Source: Planctomycetota bacterium
GTDB lineage: Bacteria > Planctomycetota > UBA1135 > GCA-002748355
Direction of reading: 5' to 3'
Length of the DNA stretch: 64,000 bases
Assembly: GCA_020638795.1 (NCBI GenBank)
Contig: JACKHW010000002.1
Span: 372,001-436,000, forward strand
How positions within the stretch are numbered: position 1 is the first letter of the stretch; each line of letters begins with the position of its first letter. The notes below the pieces were generated by a model that did not search any database, had not been told where the DNA came from, and was given only the letters and a program-made list of their open reading frames with translations. Below, one piece after another: positions 7,386 through 15,806 of the stretch. A program made the position numbers and the translations under genes.

Positions 7386-9898
7386 CTTCGGCCGCGTGGT
7401 CGAAGATCCAAGATCTGTTTCATCGAGCACTCGAGGTCGACGAGAACGAACGTGATGCGTTCGTGCGCCTCGAAGCTCGGGGCGATGTCGAACTCGCCGA
7501 GGCGGTCCTGCGTCTCTTGCGCCACGACGACGAGGCGCCGAAGGACTTCATCGAACCACCGCTTCTCGAGGGGCAGCGTCTACGAGGTGGCAGGCGCCTC
7601 GGCGACTACGAAGTCGAGGGTGAGATCGGGCGCGGTCGCATGGGGGTCGTGTATCGAGGACATCAGCCGTCCCTCGATCGGGTCGTCGCGATCAAGGTCC
7701 TGACGGGTGCGTTCGCGACGACTGGGCCCCGCGTCGAGCGCTTCCATCGCGAGGCGCGCGCCGTCGCCAAACTCTCGCATCCGGCAATCATTCGCATCTT
7801 CGCGGACGGGCACGACGACGCCGTGCACTGGTTCGCGATGGAGTACGTCGACGGCAACGACCTCGAGACCGAACTCCGAGCGAGGGGTGAGCACGACGCG
7901 GATAGCGAACAGGCCACGCCCATCCTGCCCGCGAGAGGTTCGACCGAACGAACGGCGGCGATCGCCGATCTCGTCGCTCGCGTAGCCGAAGGCCTGCAGC
8001 ACGCGCATGACCACGGCATCGTGCATCGTGACATCAAGCCGAGCAACATCCTGCTCGCGCGCGACGGTTCGATCCGCATCGCCGACTTCGGAATCGCGCG
8101 CGATGAGAGTCTCGGCACGTTGACGGAGACAGGGCAGGTCCTCGGCTCCTTGCCGTACATGAGCCCGGAGCAGGCCGCGGCGCACGAGCTGCGCATCGAC
8201 CATCGCACGGATGTCTATTCGCTTGGCGTCGTTCTCTACGAGTTCCTCGCGATGCGTCGTCCGTTCGGCGGAACGACGGCTGTCGAGATCCTCTCGAACA
8301 TTCGGCGCGGCCAACCACCGTCGCTGAAGTCCCTCAACCGCGATCTGCCGCGCGACCTCGCGACGATCTGCGAGAAGGCGATGCGCAGTGACCCTGCGAA
8401 GCGCTACCAGACGGCGGCGGAGTTCGCGGAGGATCTGCGGCGCTTCTTGCGGTTCGAAGCGATCCGTGCGCGGCCGCCGTCGATCACGGATCGCGCGATG
8501 CAGACGATGCGTGCACATCGCTTCGCGGGTTCTGTGATCGCGATCGCGATCTTGGCCATGGTCGGGGGTGCATGGTGGATGCAATGGCGGACGAAGGGCG
8601 AGACTCTGAAGCAAGAGGTTGATTCGCTCGTGAGCCTCGATCGAATCGTCGACTGGTCCGAGATCGACATCGCGACGATGACCGAAGCCAAGCGAGTCGC
8701 GGAGCGATTGGAGCGCGATTCCTCGAGTTCCGACGTGCGCATGGTGGTCACGCGGTTCGCGACGCGGCTGCATGCCTACATGGACCAGTTGCAGACCGAG
8801 TCCAGGCGACTCCTCGCGCAGACACCGGCTACGGATTCGGTGCTGCAATTCGGCACCGCTATGGAATCCATCGTTCGGCATGCTGCGATCGGCGGCGATC
8901 AAGCTGCAGTTGCCGACAGTCTCAACGCCGAAGTACGAGTCGCTCTTGCCGAGGACGCTGTGCACGTCCCGGCGACCTACTGGATCGCATATCTGGACCG
9001 ATACGACGGCGAACCCGTGACCGACAGTGAGGAGCGACTCGTGAATGGTGCTCCGATCAAGACGGTTCCGGGCATGGTGCGGATCCTCGTGCGTGCTCCG
9101 AACAAACCGATGCGCGAGTACTCGCGAACGCTCCGGGCAGGCACGGCGACCGAGGTGGTCGTTCGATATTCGAGTGCACTCGACGAGACACGGGACATGG
9201 TCCGGGTGGATGGCGGTGTGCTCGAGCGCGAGCCGTACGGGATCAACGGGCCGACGAGGAAGCCATGGCGCATTCATCCGTTCTGGATCGATGCGTACGA
9301 AGTTTCGATCGGCGAGTATCGCGAGTTCTTGACGGCGATGGGTCCCGACTACCCGAAAGCGGACAGCCTGGCATCCATGATGACCGGCGAGTACGACGAC
9401 CTGCCGATCACACACGTCTCCTGGGAGGAGGCTCGGGACTACGCCGAATGGCGCGGCAAGCGGCTACCGACCGTCGGTGAGTGGAACTGGGCGGCACGCG
9501 GCGGCAACGAACTCCGCAGATATCCATGGAATGGCGACACGTGGCCCGCGTGTTTTCGGTCAGAGGGACGTCCGAGCAACATCTTCGAGGGCGCGAGCCT
9601 CGACTTGAATCTACGAATGTTCCACCCCGTCCGCAGTCACCCCGAAGCCGCGACCGTGATACCCGCAGGCATTCACTGGATGCTCGGCAACGTGGGCGAG
9701 TGGACCGAGACGCCCGTGCTCGAGCCCGGCGTCGATGGAACCGAGCTGTATCGCATCCAGTCCCGCTACGCACCGGGTCACTCGTGGGACGTGCGTGCTC
9801 GTGGACTGGATCTCAACATGCAGATGAAAGCCGACACCGGCCCCGCGAATCGACGCTTCGACGTCGGTTTTCGCTGCGTGCGATCGATCGACGACTGA
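7382..9898 (+). CDS. Membrane Ser/Thr kinase fused to an FGE/sulfatase-modifying-like domain
   Basis: This 838-residue protein has a short helical head. Its kinase domain (about 76-375) has a complete active site: glycine loop GRGRMG (83-88), Lys105 in VAIKVL, HRDIKPSN near 215 and DFG near 234. One membrane helix (about 380-402) follows, then a linker, then a formylglycine-generating-enzyme-like domain (about 605-838) with FWIDAYEVSIGEYREFL, ITHVSWEEARDYAEW, RLPTVGEWNWAARGG, NVGEWTE and VGFRCVRS. The membrane helix suggests a cytoplasmic kinase and an extracytoplasmic C-domain acting as sensor or binding module. The domain shows no obvious pair of catalytic Cys, so enzymatic FGE activity is doubtful. 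The GTG start overlaps the sigma-factor stop. The next gene starts 20 bases downstream with GGAG. Confidence 0.9.
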   Translation: MTSAAWSKIQDLFHRALEVDENERDAFVRLEARGDVELAEAVLRLLRHDDEAPKDFIEPPLLEGQRLRGGRRLGDYEVEGEIGRGRMGVVYRGHQPSLDRVVAIKVLTGAFATTGPRVERFHREARAVAKLSHPAIIRIFADGHDDAVHWFAMEYVDGNDLETELRARGEHDADSEQATPILPARGSTERTAAIADLVARVAEGLQHAHDHGIVHRDIKPSNILLARDGSIRIADFGIARDESLGTLTETGQVLGSLPYMSPEQAAAHELRIDHRTDVYSLGVVLYEFLAMRRPFGGTTAVEILSNIRRGQPPSLKSLNRDLPRDLATICEKAMRSDPAKRYQTAAEFAEDLRRFLRFEAIRARPPSITDRAMQTMRAHRFAGSVIAIAILAMVGGAWWMQWRTKGETLKQEVDSLVSLDRIVDWSEIDIATMTEAKRVAERLERDSSSSDVRMVVTRFATRLHAYMDQLQTESRRLLAQTPATDSVLQFGTAMESIVRHAAIGGDQAAVADSLNAEVRVALAEDAVHVPATYWIAYLDRYDGEPVTDSEERLVNGAPIKTVPGMVRILVRAPNKPMREYSRTLRAGTATEVVVRYSSALDETRDMVRVDGGVLEREPYGINGPTRKPWRIHPFWIDAYEVSIGEYREFLTAMGPDYPKADSLASMMTGEYDDLPITHVSWEEARDYAEWRGKRLPTVGEWNWAARGGNELRRYPWNGDTWPACFRSEGRPSNIFEGASLDLNLRMFHPVRSHPEAATVIPAGIHWMLGNVGEWTETPVLEPGVDGTELYRIQSRYAPGHSWDVRARGLDLNMQMKADTGPANRRFDVGFRCVRSIDD

Positions 9899-9919
9899 CA
9901 CCGTGACAATGGAGAACAC

Positions 9920-11581
9920 ATGGGATTGACCGTCGAAATCACCGAAGAAACCAGTGGTTTGCCATCGGGCGTCTACGACGCCGCCAGCGGGTTGGTGGAC
10001 GCGCTCGAAGGTTGTTTGTCCGGCGCTCCTGATCCGACCGCGGATCCGTACGCCTACCTGCGTGAGCTTCTCGAGAGCGGCGCGTGTGCCCCGGCCGGAT
10101 GGACGTACGACTCGAGCACGTGCACGTTGACGTACGACGATGCGGGCGGCGAACTCCCGTGCACGTTGACCGTCGATCTGTGTGATGAGGCGTTCGTCAC
10201 CTCCGTAGGGCCACCGACCGCGTGGATTCCGGTGATGTACGGTGGCTCGGTGCCGTTCTACTGCGGCTCGGACATGCTGGAGGATCTCTGGCTCTCGGTC
10301 TACGACACGTGCACGTGCGAATACTCGTTCGTCGCGCCGCCGGACATCAACAAGGCCATTGCGCTTTGTCTGCGCTTCACGAGTACGCGAACCGTGGTCT
10401 TCGGGATGGAACCGCTCGACCAGAATCAGTCGGTAGCACTGATCAACTACTTACCGAGTCGGATCGAGCCCAACATATGGATCGTTCCCTACACACCTTT
10501 GGTGAGCCCAGCGCGGCTCGCGATCACGTTTCAGGGCGACCCTCCGGTCATTGGCGACTCGGCGTGGGTAACGACCTTGCCGGGCCTGACGCGGACGAGT
10601 CCATTCGGTCTGCCTCGGCTGATTCGCGTCGGTGATCGTCGGTGCGATGACTGGAAGCGACGCCACGTTGAGCGCGTCTTGAAGCCGTTCGTCCGGTCTC
10701 GTGAGGATGAGTGGGACATTCGTTACGATTGGTGTCACCCGGACGGGGCGAAGTCGGTGAACCAAGTCGCGCACATGATGTTCTTGAAGCTCGACATCAT
10801 GTCCCAGTCGCTCGAGGCCGCGGACGCGCTGCGAGCGTTGCGGGTGCAGAAGATGCTCGTCACCCGATTCCGGCTCCGTGGAGAGCACTGGACCGCGAAG
10901 AAGACGGACAAGTCCAAGTCGATCGAATTCGTGGAGAGGGCTTCGGGAGCTCCATCCTGGTTCGCGGATTTGGCCGCGATCGAAGATCTCGGCGTCATGA
11001 GAGCCTGGATGTACGAGTGGTTGTGCGTCGACGAAGATGGGACGACGAGAACGCCCGCGGATGTTCACAAGTACTTCGAGATGTTCGCGAATGGCGAGCT
11101 GACTGCGCTCGAATCCCACGGCGCTCCCAATGGGATCAACATGTTCTGCTTCACCGAGCTGGCATTCATGCTCGCGGACTTGGAGCTCGCCGGGAGCCTC
11201 GCGCCGGACGTCGAGCCTGGCTTTTGGCTCGACATGGCGCGGGCGTTCGCAATTGCGTGTGAGATGTTCGTCTTCGCCTATCACGAGCCGGCGATGCCGG
11301 GAACGATCTGTTCGTACAAGGTCCAGAACAACCCTGTCTGGCCGCGCGAACCCGACGGGACGACCAGGTCGGACGGAGTTCCGCGCCGAGCACTCGCCGA
11401 ATCGGATCGAGACACGATTCGCACCAACTGGGATACGTCGTCGATCGCGACGGACGCGGAGCGCCTCGAAGCGCTCCGCGTGAGATTCGGCGAACTCGTC
11501 TACCACGCCCTACGCGCGGAGTTCGACGGCAGGTCCATCAATCCACTCGTCGCGATCAAGGACATGTCTCCGATCGCGTGA
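9920..11581 (+). CDS. Protein of unknown function, third gene of the sigma-kinase operon
   Basis: This 553-residue protein matches no family I recognise. The first 150 residues are acidic and Cys-rich (about nine Cys, including CTCEY and CDEAF) and contain a DPYAYLRELLESGACAPAGW segment. The middle is beta-rich. The second half is helical and rich in Trp and Asp (KPFVRSREDEWDIRYDW, PSWFADLAAIEDLGVMRAWMYEW). There is no signal peptide or membrane helix. A GGAG stands nine bases before ATG 9920, and only about 20 bases separate it from the kinase gene, so it belongs to the same transcript. The simplest idea is a kinase substrate or the output of the sigma-kinase pair; this is inference from position only. 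Confidence 0.8.
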   Translation: MGLTVEITEETSGLPSGVYDAASGLVDALEGCLSGAPDPTADPYAYLRELLESGACAPAGWTYDSSTCTLTYDDAGGELPCTLTVDLCDEAFVTSVGPPTAWIPVMYGGSVPFYCGSDMLEDLWLSVYDTCTCEYSFVAPPDINKAIALCLRFTSTRTVVFGMEPLDQNQSVALINYLPSRIEPNIWIVPYTPLVSPARLAITFQGDPPVIGDSAWVTTLPGLTRTSPFGLPRLIRVGDRRCDDWKRRHVERVLKPFVRSREDEWDIRYDWCHPDGAKSVNQVAHMMFLKLDIMSQSLEAADALRALRVQKMLVTRFRLRGEHWTAKKTDKSKSIEFVERASGAPSWFADLAAIEDLGVMRAWMYEWLCVDEDGTTRTPADVHKYFEMFANGELTALESHGAPNGINMFCFTELAFMLADLELAGSLAPDVEPGFWLDMARAFAIACEMFVFAYHEPAMPGTICSYKVQNNPVWPREPDGTTRSDGVPRRALAESDRDTIRTNWDTSSIATDAERLEALRVRFGELVYHALRAEFDGRSINPLVAIKDMSPIA

Positions 11582-11590
11582 GTGCACGAA

Positions 11591-14128
11591 TCACTTCTTC
11601 CCGCCGAGCTTCTTGAACAGATCGCCGAGGTCGGGCTTCTTCCCTTTCAGCAAGTCGTCGATCGCGCCCTTCGTCGCGTCTTCGACGGTGTTCTTCAGCG
11701 CCGACTTCAGCGCGTTGTCGATCGTTGCGCCGAGGTCGAGCTTCGGGGTCCACAAGGTGCCCGCGAGATCGGTCGACAGTTTGCCCCCGAGCACGGATAG
11801 GATCTTCTGACCGTCCTTGTGCTTGGACAGCACGTCGGTGAGGTCGAGCTTGACGTCGAGCTGGCCGCTCAATGTCGTGCTGCCACTGAGCCGCACGATG
11901 CCGTCCTTCCCTCCGAGTTCGAAGCCGTCGGTCCACACCTTGCCGTCCTTGACTCGTATCTTCGACGAGATGTTCGAGAACGCGATCTTGTTCTGATCGC
12001 CGAAGAACCGAAACACGTCCGTGAGTAGCGGGCTCGGCGTGAACGAGCCGTCGCTCAGTTCGACGTTGCCGCTCGCGGACCACTTCTCGAGCGCCGACAT
12101 CACCGCATCGGCGCTCTTCGGCAACGGACCGTTGCCCGAGATCTTCAACGCGGTGGTCGCATCGAAGGCAATGCCGGCGATCGCGTTGAGGTCGTTCGTC
12201 GGCAGTCCAGCGAGCAGTGGAACGGCATACTGCAGAGCGGGAACCATGCCGCCATTGGCCCTGCCGCCGTTCCATGACACGTCGAACGCGAGCGTCGAGG
12301 CGTCGCCCATGAGGTCCTTCGCGTGCAGTGCGATCGATAGCGGGCCTGCGTTGAGCATCGCGCCGCTCGGAGTCGTTACGTCGAGTTTGCCGTCCGTGAG
12401 TCGCAACTCGTTGGTGAGTCCCGCGAGTCGCGAGCCGAACCACGTCACCGTCGGGACCATCAACTTGGCATCGACCTCGGGCAAGTCCTCAGCGAGCAGA
12501 CCGCCACTGCGGTCGTCGCGCGGCAAGCGACCTTTCACGTTCGCGTCGATCCGGCCCTTCCCTTCGAGGCCGAGCCCCGTGGGGAAGAAGCCACCGAGCA
12601 ACGCGACCAACGGACCCGAGATCACGTCGATGCCGGCCTTCGCCGAATAGGCGCCATCCTGCGTCATCCCGAACGAACCGCCACCATCCAGTCCCGCACC
12701 GCGAACGCCGAACGTCGCGTCCGTTGCCGGCATGCCGTCTCCGAACACCAGTTTGCCGCGGCTCTCGAGTTGCACCGGGTCCGCGATCGCGAGAGGTTCT
12801 TTCAGGAAGTCGCCGCGAACCCGAATGTTGCTCGCATCGACGACGAGTCCGAACGGCAACGTCGTCGCGTCTTCGCCGGATGGAGGAACCCCGGAGATCT
12901 TCAGTCGCAGATTGCCCGCATACGTTCCCTTCGGCAGGAGCGGCTGCTCGCCGAGCTTGGCGAGATCGACATCGATGACGAGGCCGACTGCGCCGCTCGG
13001 TTTGGCGCCTTCTCCGAGCACCGAGTTCGCCTCCGTCGCGGGCAGCGCGCGCATCGTCGCGAAGCCGAGGTCGACGTCCGTGCCGTCGAAACTACCGGTC
13101 TTCTTCTCGGGATCGAACCGCAGGTTCGGTCGGATCGTCCAAGCCTTGCTGACGATGCCGCGCCCTTCGCCGAAGGGGCCGCCGCGAACATCGAGGTCGC
13201 TCACGACGAGATCGCCCGTGATCGCGAACTCGGCCTGTCGCGCTCCGTTCTGCTCCACCGGCTTCGCGGCGAGTTTTCCGCGAACGTGTCCTCGAAGTGA
13301 CTCGAACTCGTCGCCTTCGACGAACGCCGCGACGAGTGCCGCGTAGTCTCCGAGTTCGAAGCCGCTCGTCTCGAACGAGAAGAAGTCGAGCGGCTGCGCG
13401 TTCCGAGGATCGGCCTGCGCTCGAGCGGTGAGCGTGCCCTTGGCCTTCCCGTCCTTACCGGCGAGCTCGGCATCGAACGACATGCCGACCGGGCTTCCGA
13501 AGTCGGAGTTGGCGAGAGCGAGTCGGATGTTCTGGATGCGTTCCTCGATCCCGCGCGACGCGTCGTGCACTTCGACGAGGCCGCCATCGACTTCGAACCG
13601 GACTCGGTAGTCGAAGTCGCGCTCGTCCGACTTCTTCTCGGGTTTCTTGCTCGAACCTCCGTCGTCGCCGGCTGCCTTGTTCTTTTGCATCTCGACGAGA
13701 TTGATGCGCCCGTTCTCGAGCACGTGGACGAACACTTCGGGCTTTTGGACGGCGGCTTGTATCGCGATGCGGCCCGTCAGCAGCGACTTCCAGGACAAGC
13801 CCGCGTCGATGCGTCCGACTCGCAATGCGGGACCATCGGGAAAGCCGGTGGGGTTCGCGACGGACAGTCCAGTCAGGACGATGCCATCGCCCCACGAAAA
13901 GTCGATCGAATCGATCGTGACCTTCGCGTCGAGGTTGTCCTCGGCGTTGGTCACGATCTTGCCGCGGATCCAGTTCGACCGCACGACGACAGGCGCGAGG
14001 AAATACCCGAGCGCGAGGATCGCGACGACCACGACGAGGAGCGTGAGCAGCCAACGCTTGAGGCGGCCACCACGCTTCTTGGGAGTCACGGTGGACGGGG
14101 GAATCGAAGAGGTGTCGGAGGCGGCCAT
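11591..14128 (-). CDS. AsmA-family inner-membrane protein
   Basis: The 845-residue protein starts with a basic segment (KKRGGRLKRW) and one membrane helix (about 26-46, LLTLLVVVVAILALGYFLAP). A long periplasmic beta-rich region with the AsmA layout follows: IRGKIVTNAEDNLDAKVTIDSIDFSW near the start, repeated strands ending in SLLTGRIAIQA, and an AsmA-type C-terminal part with LKISGNGPLPKSADAVMSALEKW, GQLDVKLDLTDVL and DLAGTLWTPKLDLG. The last 40 residues are Lys/Asp-rich and helical. AsmA-like proteins are thought to bridge the envelope and move lipids; the exact role here is unknown. The open frame continues upstream to 14857 antisense to the next gene; ATG 14128 precedes the hydrophobic segment and was chosen. 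Confidence 0.83.
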   Translation of the reverse strand: MAASDTSSIPPSTVTPKKRGGRLKRWLLTLLVVVVAILALGYFLAPVVVRSNWIRGKIVTNAEDNLDAKVTIDSIDFSWGDGIVLTGLSVANPTGFPDGPALRVGRIDAGLSWKSLLTGRIAIQAAVQKPEVFVHVLENGRINLVEMQKNKAAGDDGGSSKKPEKKSDERDFDYRVRFEVDGGLVEVHDASRGIEERIQNIRLALANSDFGSPVGMSFDAELAGKDGKAKGTLTARAQADPRNAQPLDFFSFETSGFELGDYAALVAAFVEGDEFESLRGHVRGKLAAKPVEQNGARQAEFAITGDLVVSDLDVRGGPFGEGRGIVSKAWTIRPNLRFDPEKKTGSFDGTDVDLGFATMRALPATEANSVLGEGAKPSGAVGLVIDVDLAKLGEQPLLPKGTYAGNLRLKISGVPPSGEDATTLPFGLVVDASNIRVRGDFLKEPLAIADPVQLESRGKLVFGDGMPATDATFGVRGAGLDGGGSFGMTQDGAYSAKAGIDVISGPLVALLGGFFPTGLGLEGKGRIDANVKGRLPRDDRSGGLLAEDLPEVDAKLMVPTVTWFGSRLAGLTNELRLTDGKLDVTTPSGAMLNAGPLSIALHAKDLMGDASTLAFDVSWNGGRANGGMVPALQYAVPLLAGLPTNDLNAIAGIAFDATTALKISGNGPLPKSADAVMSALEKWSASGNVELSDGSFTPSPLLTDVFRFFGDQNKIAFSNISSKIRVKDGKVWTDGFELGGKDGIVRLSGSTTLSGQLDVKLDLTDVLSKHKDGQKILSVLGGKLSTDLAGTLWTPKLDLGATIDNALKSALKNTVEDATKGAIDDLLKGKKPDLGDLFKKLGGKK

Positions 14129-14209
14129 GTGTCGGTTCTTTCTACAATCGTCTGGCTTCTCGCGGCCGCAAGGGCGCTGGACTGCAGTTCGAGCAAGCCG
14201 TGTGCCGAC

Positions 14210-14974
14210 ATGGTACCCATGTCGCGTTGGATCCCCGAGGCTGCGACCGAACTCGATGTATGCCTTGCGGAAGCGATTCTCGAGGGTGGTGGGCCCATAC
14301 TTCGGGATGCGGATCGCCGTCCCGCACGCGATGCGCGCTGGATCGTCGGTCTGCTCGGGCTGCGGGGCCTGCGCGTGACCGAGAACGACGTACTGGCGGT
14401 TCTCGAACAGCGTCCCGGGCGCTTTCGCCCCGAGCACGTCGAGGCGGCTTGGATCCGGGGCTTCCGTCGCGCGATCGATGCGATCGACCGCGCCGCCGAC
14501 TTCGGACGGCTTCCGACGCATCAAACGGTCCAAGAACTGATCGAAGCGCTCCGAGACTCGGGCTCGTGTGTGCGGAATCTCCCGCGCACCGATCTTCCGT
14601 GGGACGTCGTCGAAGGCGTCGACTACGCGCCGGCAGATCGTGTGGCAGAGATGCTGGATCAGTTCTCGGTCGAGAGCGCATGGCGACAGGTACACGGTAC
14701 TGTGGAAGGCGGTCCGTCCCATCCCGTGCGAAGTGCGGCGGCGGTATGTCGCGCCTTCGTCGAGTTGTCGCCGTTCGTCGATTTCAATGTTCCGATCGCC
14801 TGCCTCGTCGCGAGCCAGGTGCTCGAGTCGTCGGGGTATCCGACGTTTCTCGTGCACGCGGGAGATCGGGGAACGCTACGCGAAGTGATCAAGGAACCAT
14901 TGCCGATCTACGAGCATTGGTTCGCCGAAGTGGTGCTCGCGTCGTGGCACGCGCTCAGGCGTTCGGCGGCCTGA
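14210..14974 (+). CDS. Degenerate Fic-like protein
   Basis: This 254-residue protein (or 251 from the second ATG at 14219) is helical throughout. The second half follows the order of a Fic domain: VRNLPRTDLPWDVVEGVDYAP, ADRVAEMLDQF, a helix AAAVCRAFVEL, then SPFVDFNVPIACLVASQVLESSGYP. The last block sits where active Fic AMP-transferases have HPFxDGNGRxxR, but the His is Ser, GNGR is FNVP and the final Arg is absent. If the resemblance is real it is a catalytically dead relative. There is no clear ribosome-binding site for either ATG. It stands divergent from the AsmA gene and convergent with the TrmJ-like gene. Assignment is tentative. Confidence 0.5.
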   Translation: MVPMSRWIPEAATELDVCLAEAILEGGGPILRDADRRPARDARWIVGLLGLRGLRVTENDVLAVLEQRPGRFRPEHVEAAWIRGFRRAIDAIDRAADFGRLPTHQTVQELIEALRDSGSCVRNLPRTDLPWDVVEGVDYAPADRVAEMLDQFSVESAWRQVHGTVEGGPSHPVRSAAAVCRAFVELSPFVDFNVPIACLVASQVLESSGYPTFLVHAGDRGTLREVIKEPLPIYEHWFAEVVLASWHALRRSAA

Positions 14975-14977
14975 CCT

Positions 14978-15751
14978 TCAGTCTCGCTCTCGTTCGTCCA
15001 GCCACCACTCGAAGTGCCGAACGAATCGCATGAGGGTGCGTGCATCGCGACGTTCGATGCCGCGAGCGTGTACGAGGCGTGCGAACGCACCATCGACGTG
15101 TGGATCGTCGAGGCGGAAGTCGAATCGCGCCAAGATCGCGCGTGCACGCTCCTCGAGACGCCGCCGTTCTTCGAGAGTCGTCAAGCTCGGTGCGTTTCCG
15201 GGACGATCGATACGCCGGTCGTCGTCGTGTCGCGTGGCTTCGTGGAGCGCGATCGCGACGGCATGCGATAGGTTGAGCGAAGAGAGTCCGTCACGCTCGA
15301 TCGTGACCAGGTGCGTGCATTGCGCTGCCTCGCTCGCGTCGAGACCGCTTTCCTCGTTGCCGAAGACGAGTGCCGGTGCGTTGGCGCCGGCGACGATTTG
15401 GTGAAGTCGTTCGACCCGATCGACGGGCCGCTCTCGGCCATGGCGCGCCGTGAATCCGACGACGACGTCGCTGCGCGCGAGAGCTTCGTCGAGGGTCGGC
15501 AGGACGTGCACCTTGGCGAGGAGGCCGGTGCACATCGAAGCGGTCTTTTCCGCACCGACTTCGAAACCCTTGCGGGGCGCGACGAGGACGAGTTCGTCGA
15601 GGTCGTGGTTGGCGAGCAAACGCACGACGAAGCCGATGTTCTCACCCATTTGCGGCCGCGCGAGCACGACACACGGCGCATTGCCCGGTCGTACGGTAGA
15701 TTTCGCGTTTTCTGCGTCACGAGTTCGCGGCACGCGTGGATTTAACCACAC
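14978..15751 (-). CDS. TrmJ-like tRNA/rRNA 2'-O-methyltransferase (SpoU/TrmH superfamily)
   Basis: The protein carries the trefoil-knot SAM-binding motifs of SpoU methylases: GENIGFVVRLLANHDLDELVLV, then the TARHGRER segment, ALVFGNEESGL near the middle (motif 2) and SLNLSHAVAIALHE (motif 3). The order and the 60-residue helical C-terminal extension match TrmJ, which methylates the 2'-O of residue 32 in the tRNA anticodon loop. The substrate is inferred from the family. The start is uncertain: the frame is open to 15832, overlapping the divergent radical SAM gene. I chose GTG 15751 as the best non-overlapping start (257 residues); an even shorter version from a GTG just before ARPQMGEN is possible. 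Confidence 0.78.
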   Translation of the reverse strand: MWLNPRVPRTRDAENAKSTVRPGNAPCVVLARPQMGENIGFVVRLLANHDLDELVLVAPRKGFEVGAEKTASMCTGLLAKVHVLPTLDEALARSDVVVGFTARHGRERPVDRVERLHQIVAGANAPALVFGNEESGLDASEAAQCTHLVTIERDGLSSLNLSHAVAIALHEATRHDDDRRIDRPGNAPSLTTLEERRRLEERARAILARFDFRLDDPHVDGAFARLVHARGIERRDARTLMRFVRHFEWWLDERERD

Positions 15752-15806
15752 GGTCTCGGAGCGAAGCCCACCCTTTGCTCGGTCCTTCGTCACACAGGCT
15801 TTCGTC

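Noticed and set aside
7580..9415. A 611-codon minus-strand open frame across the kinase-FGE gene
   Set aside because: Antisense shadow; Arg/His-rich composition and no motifs.
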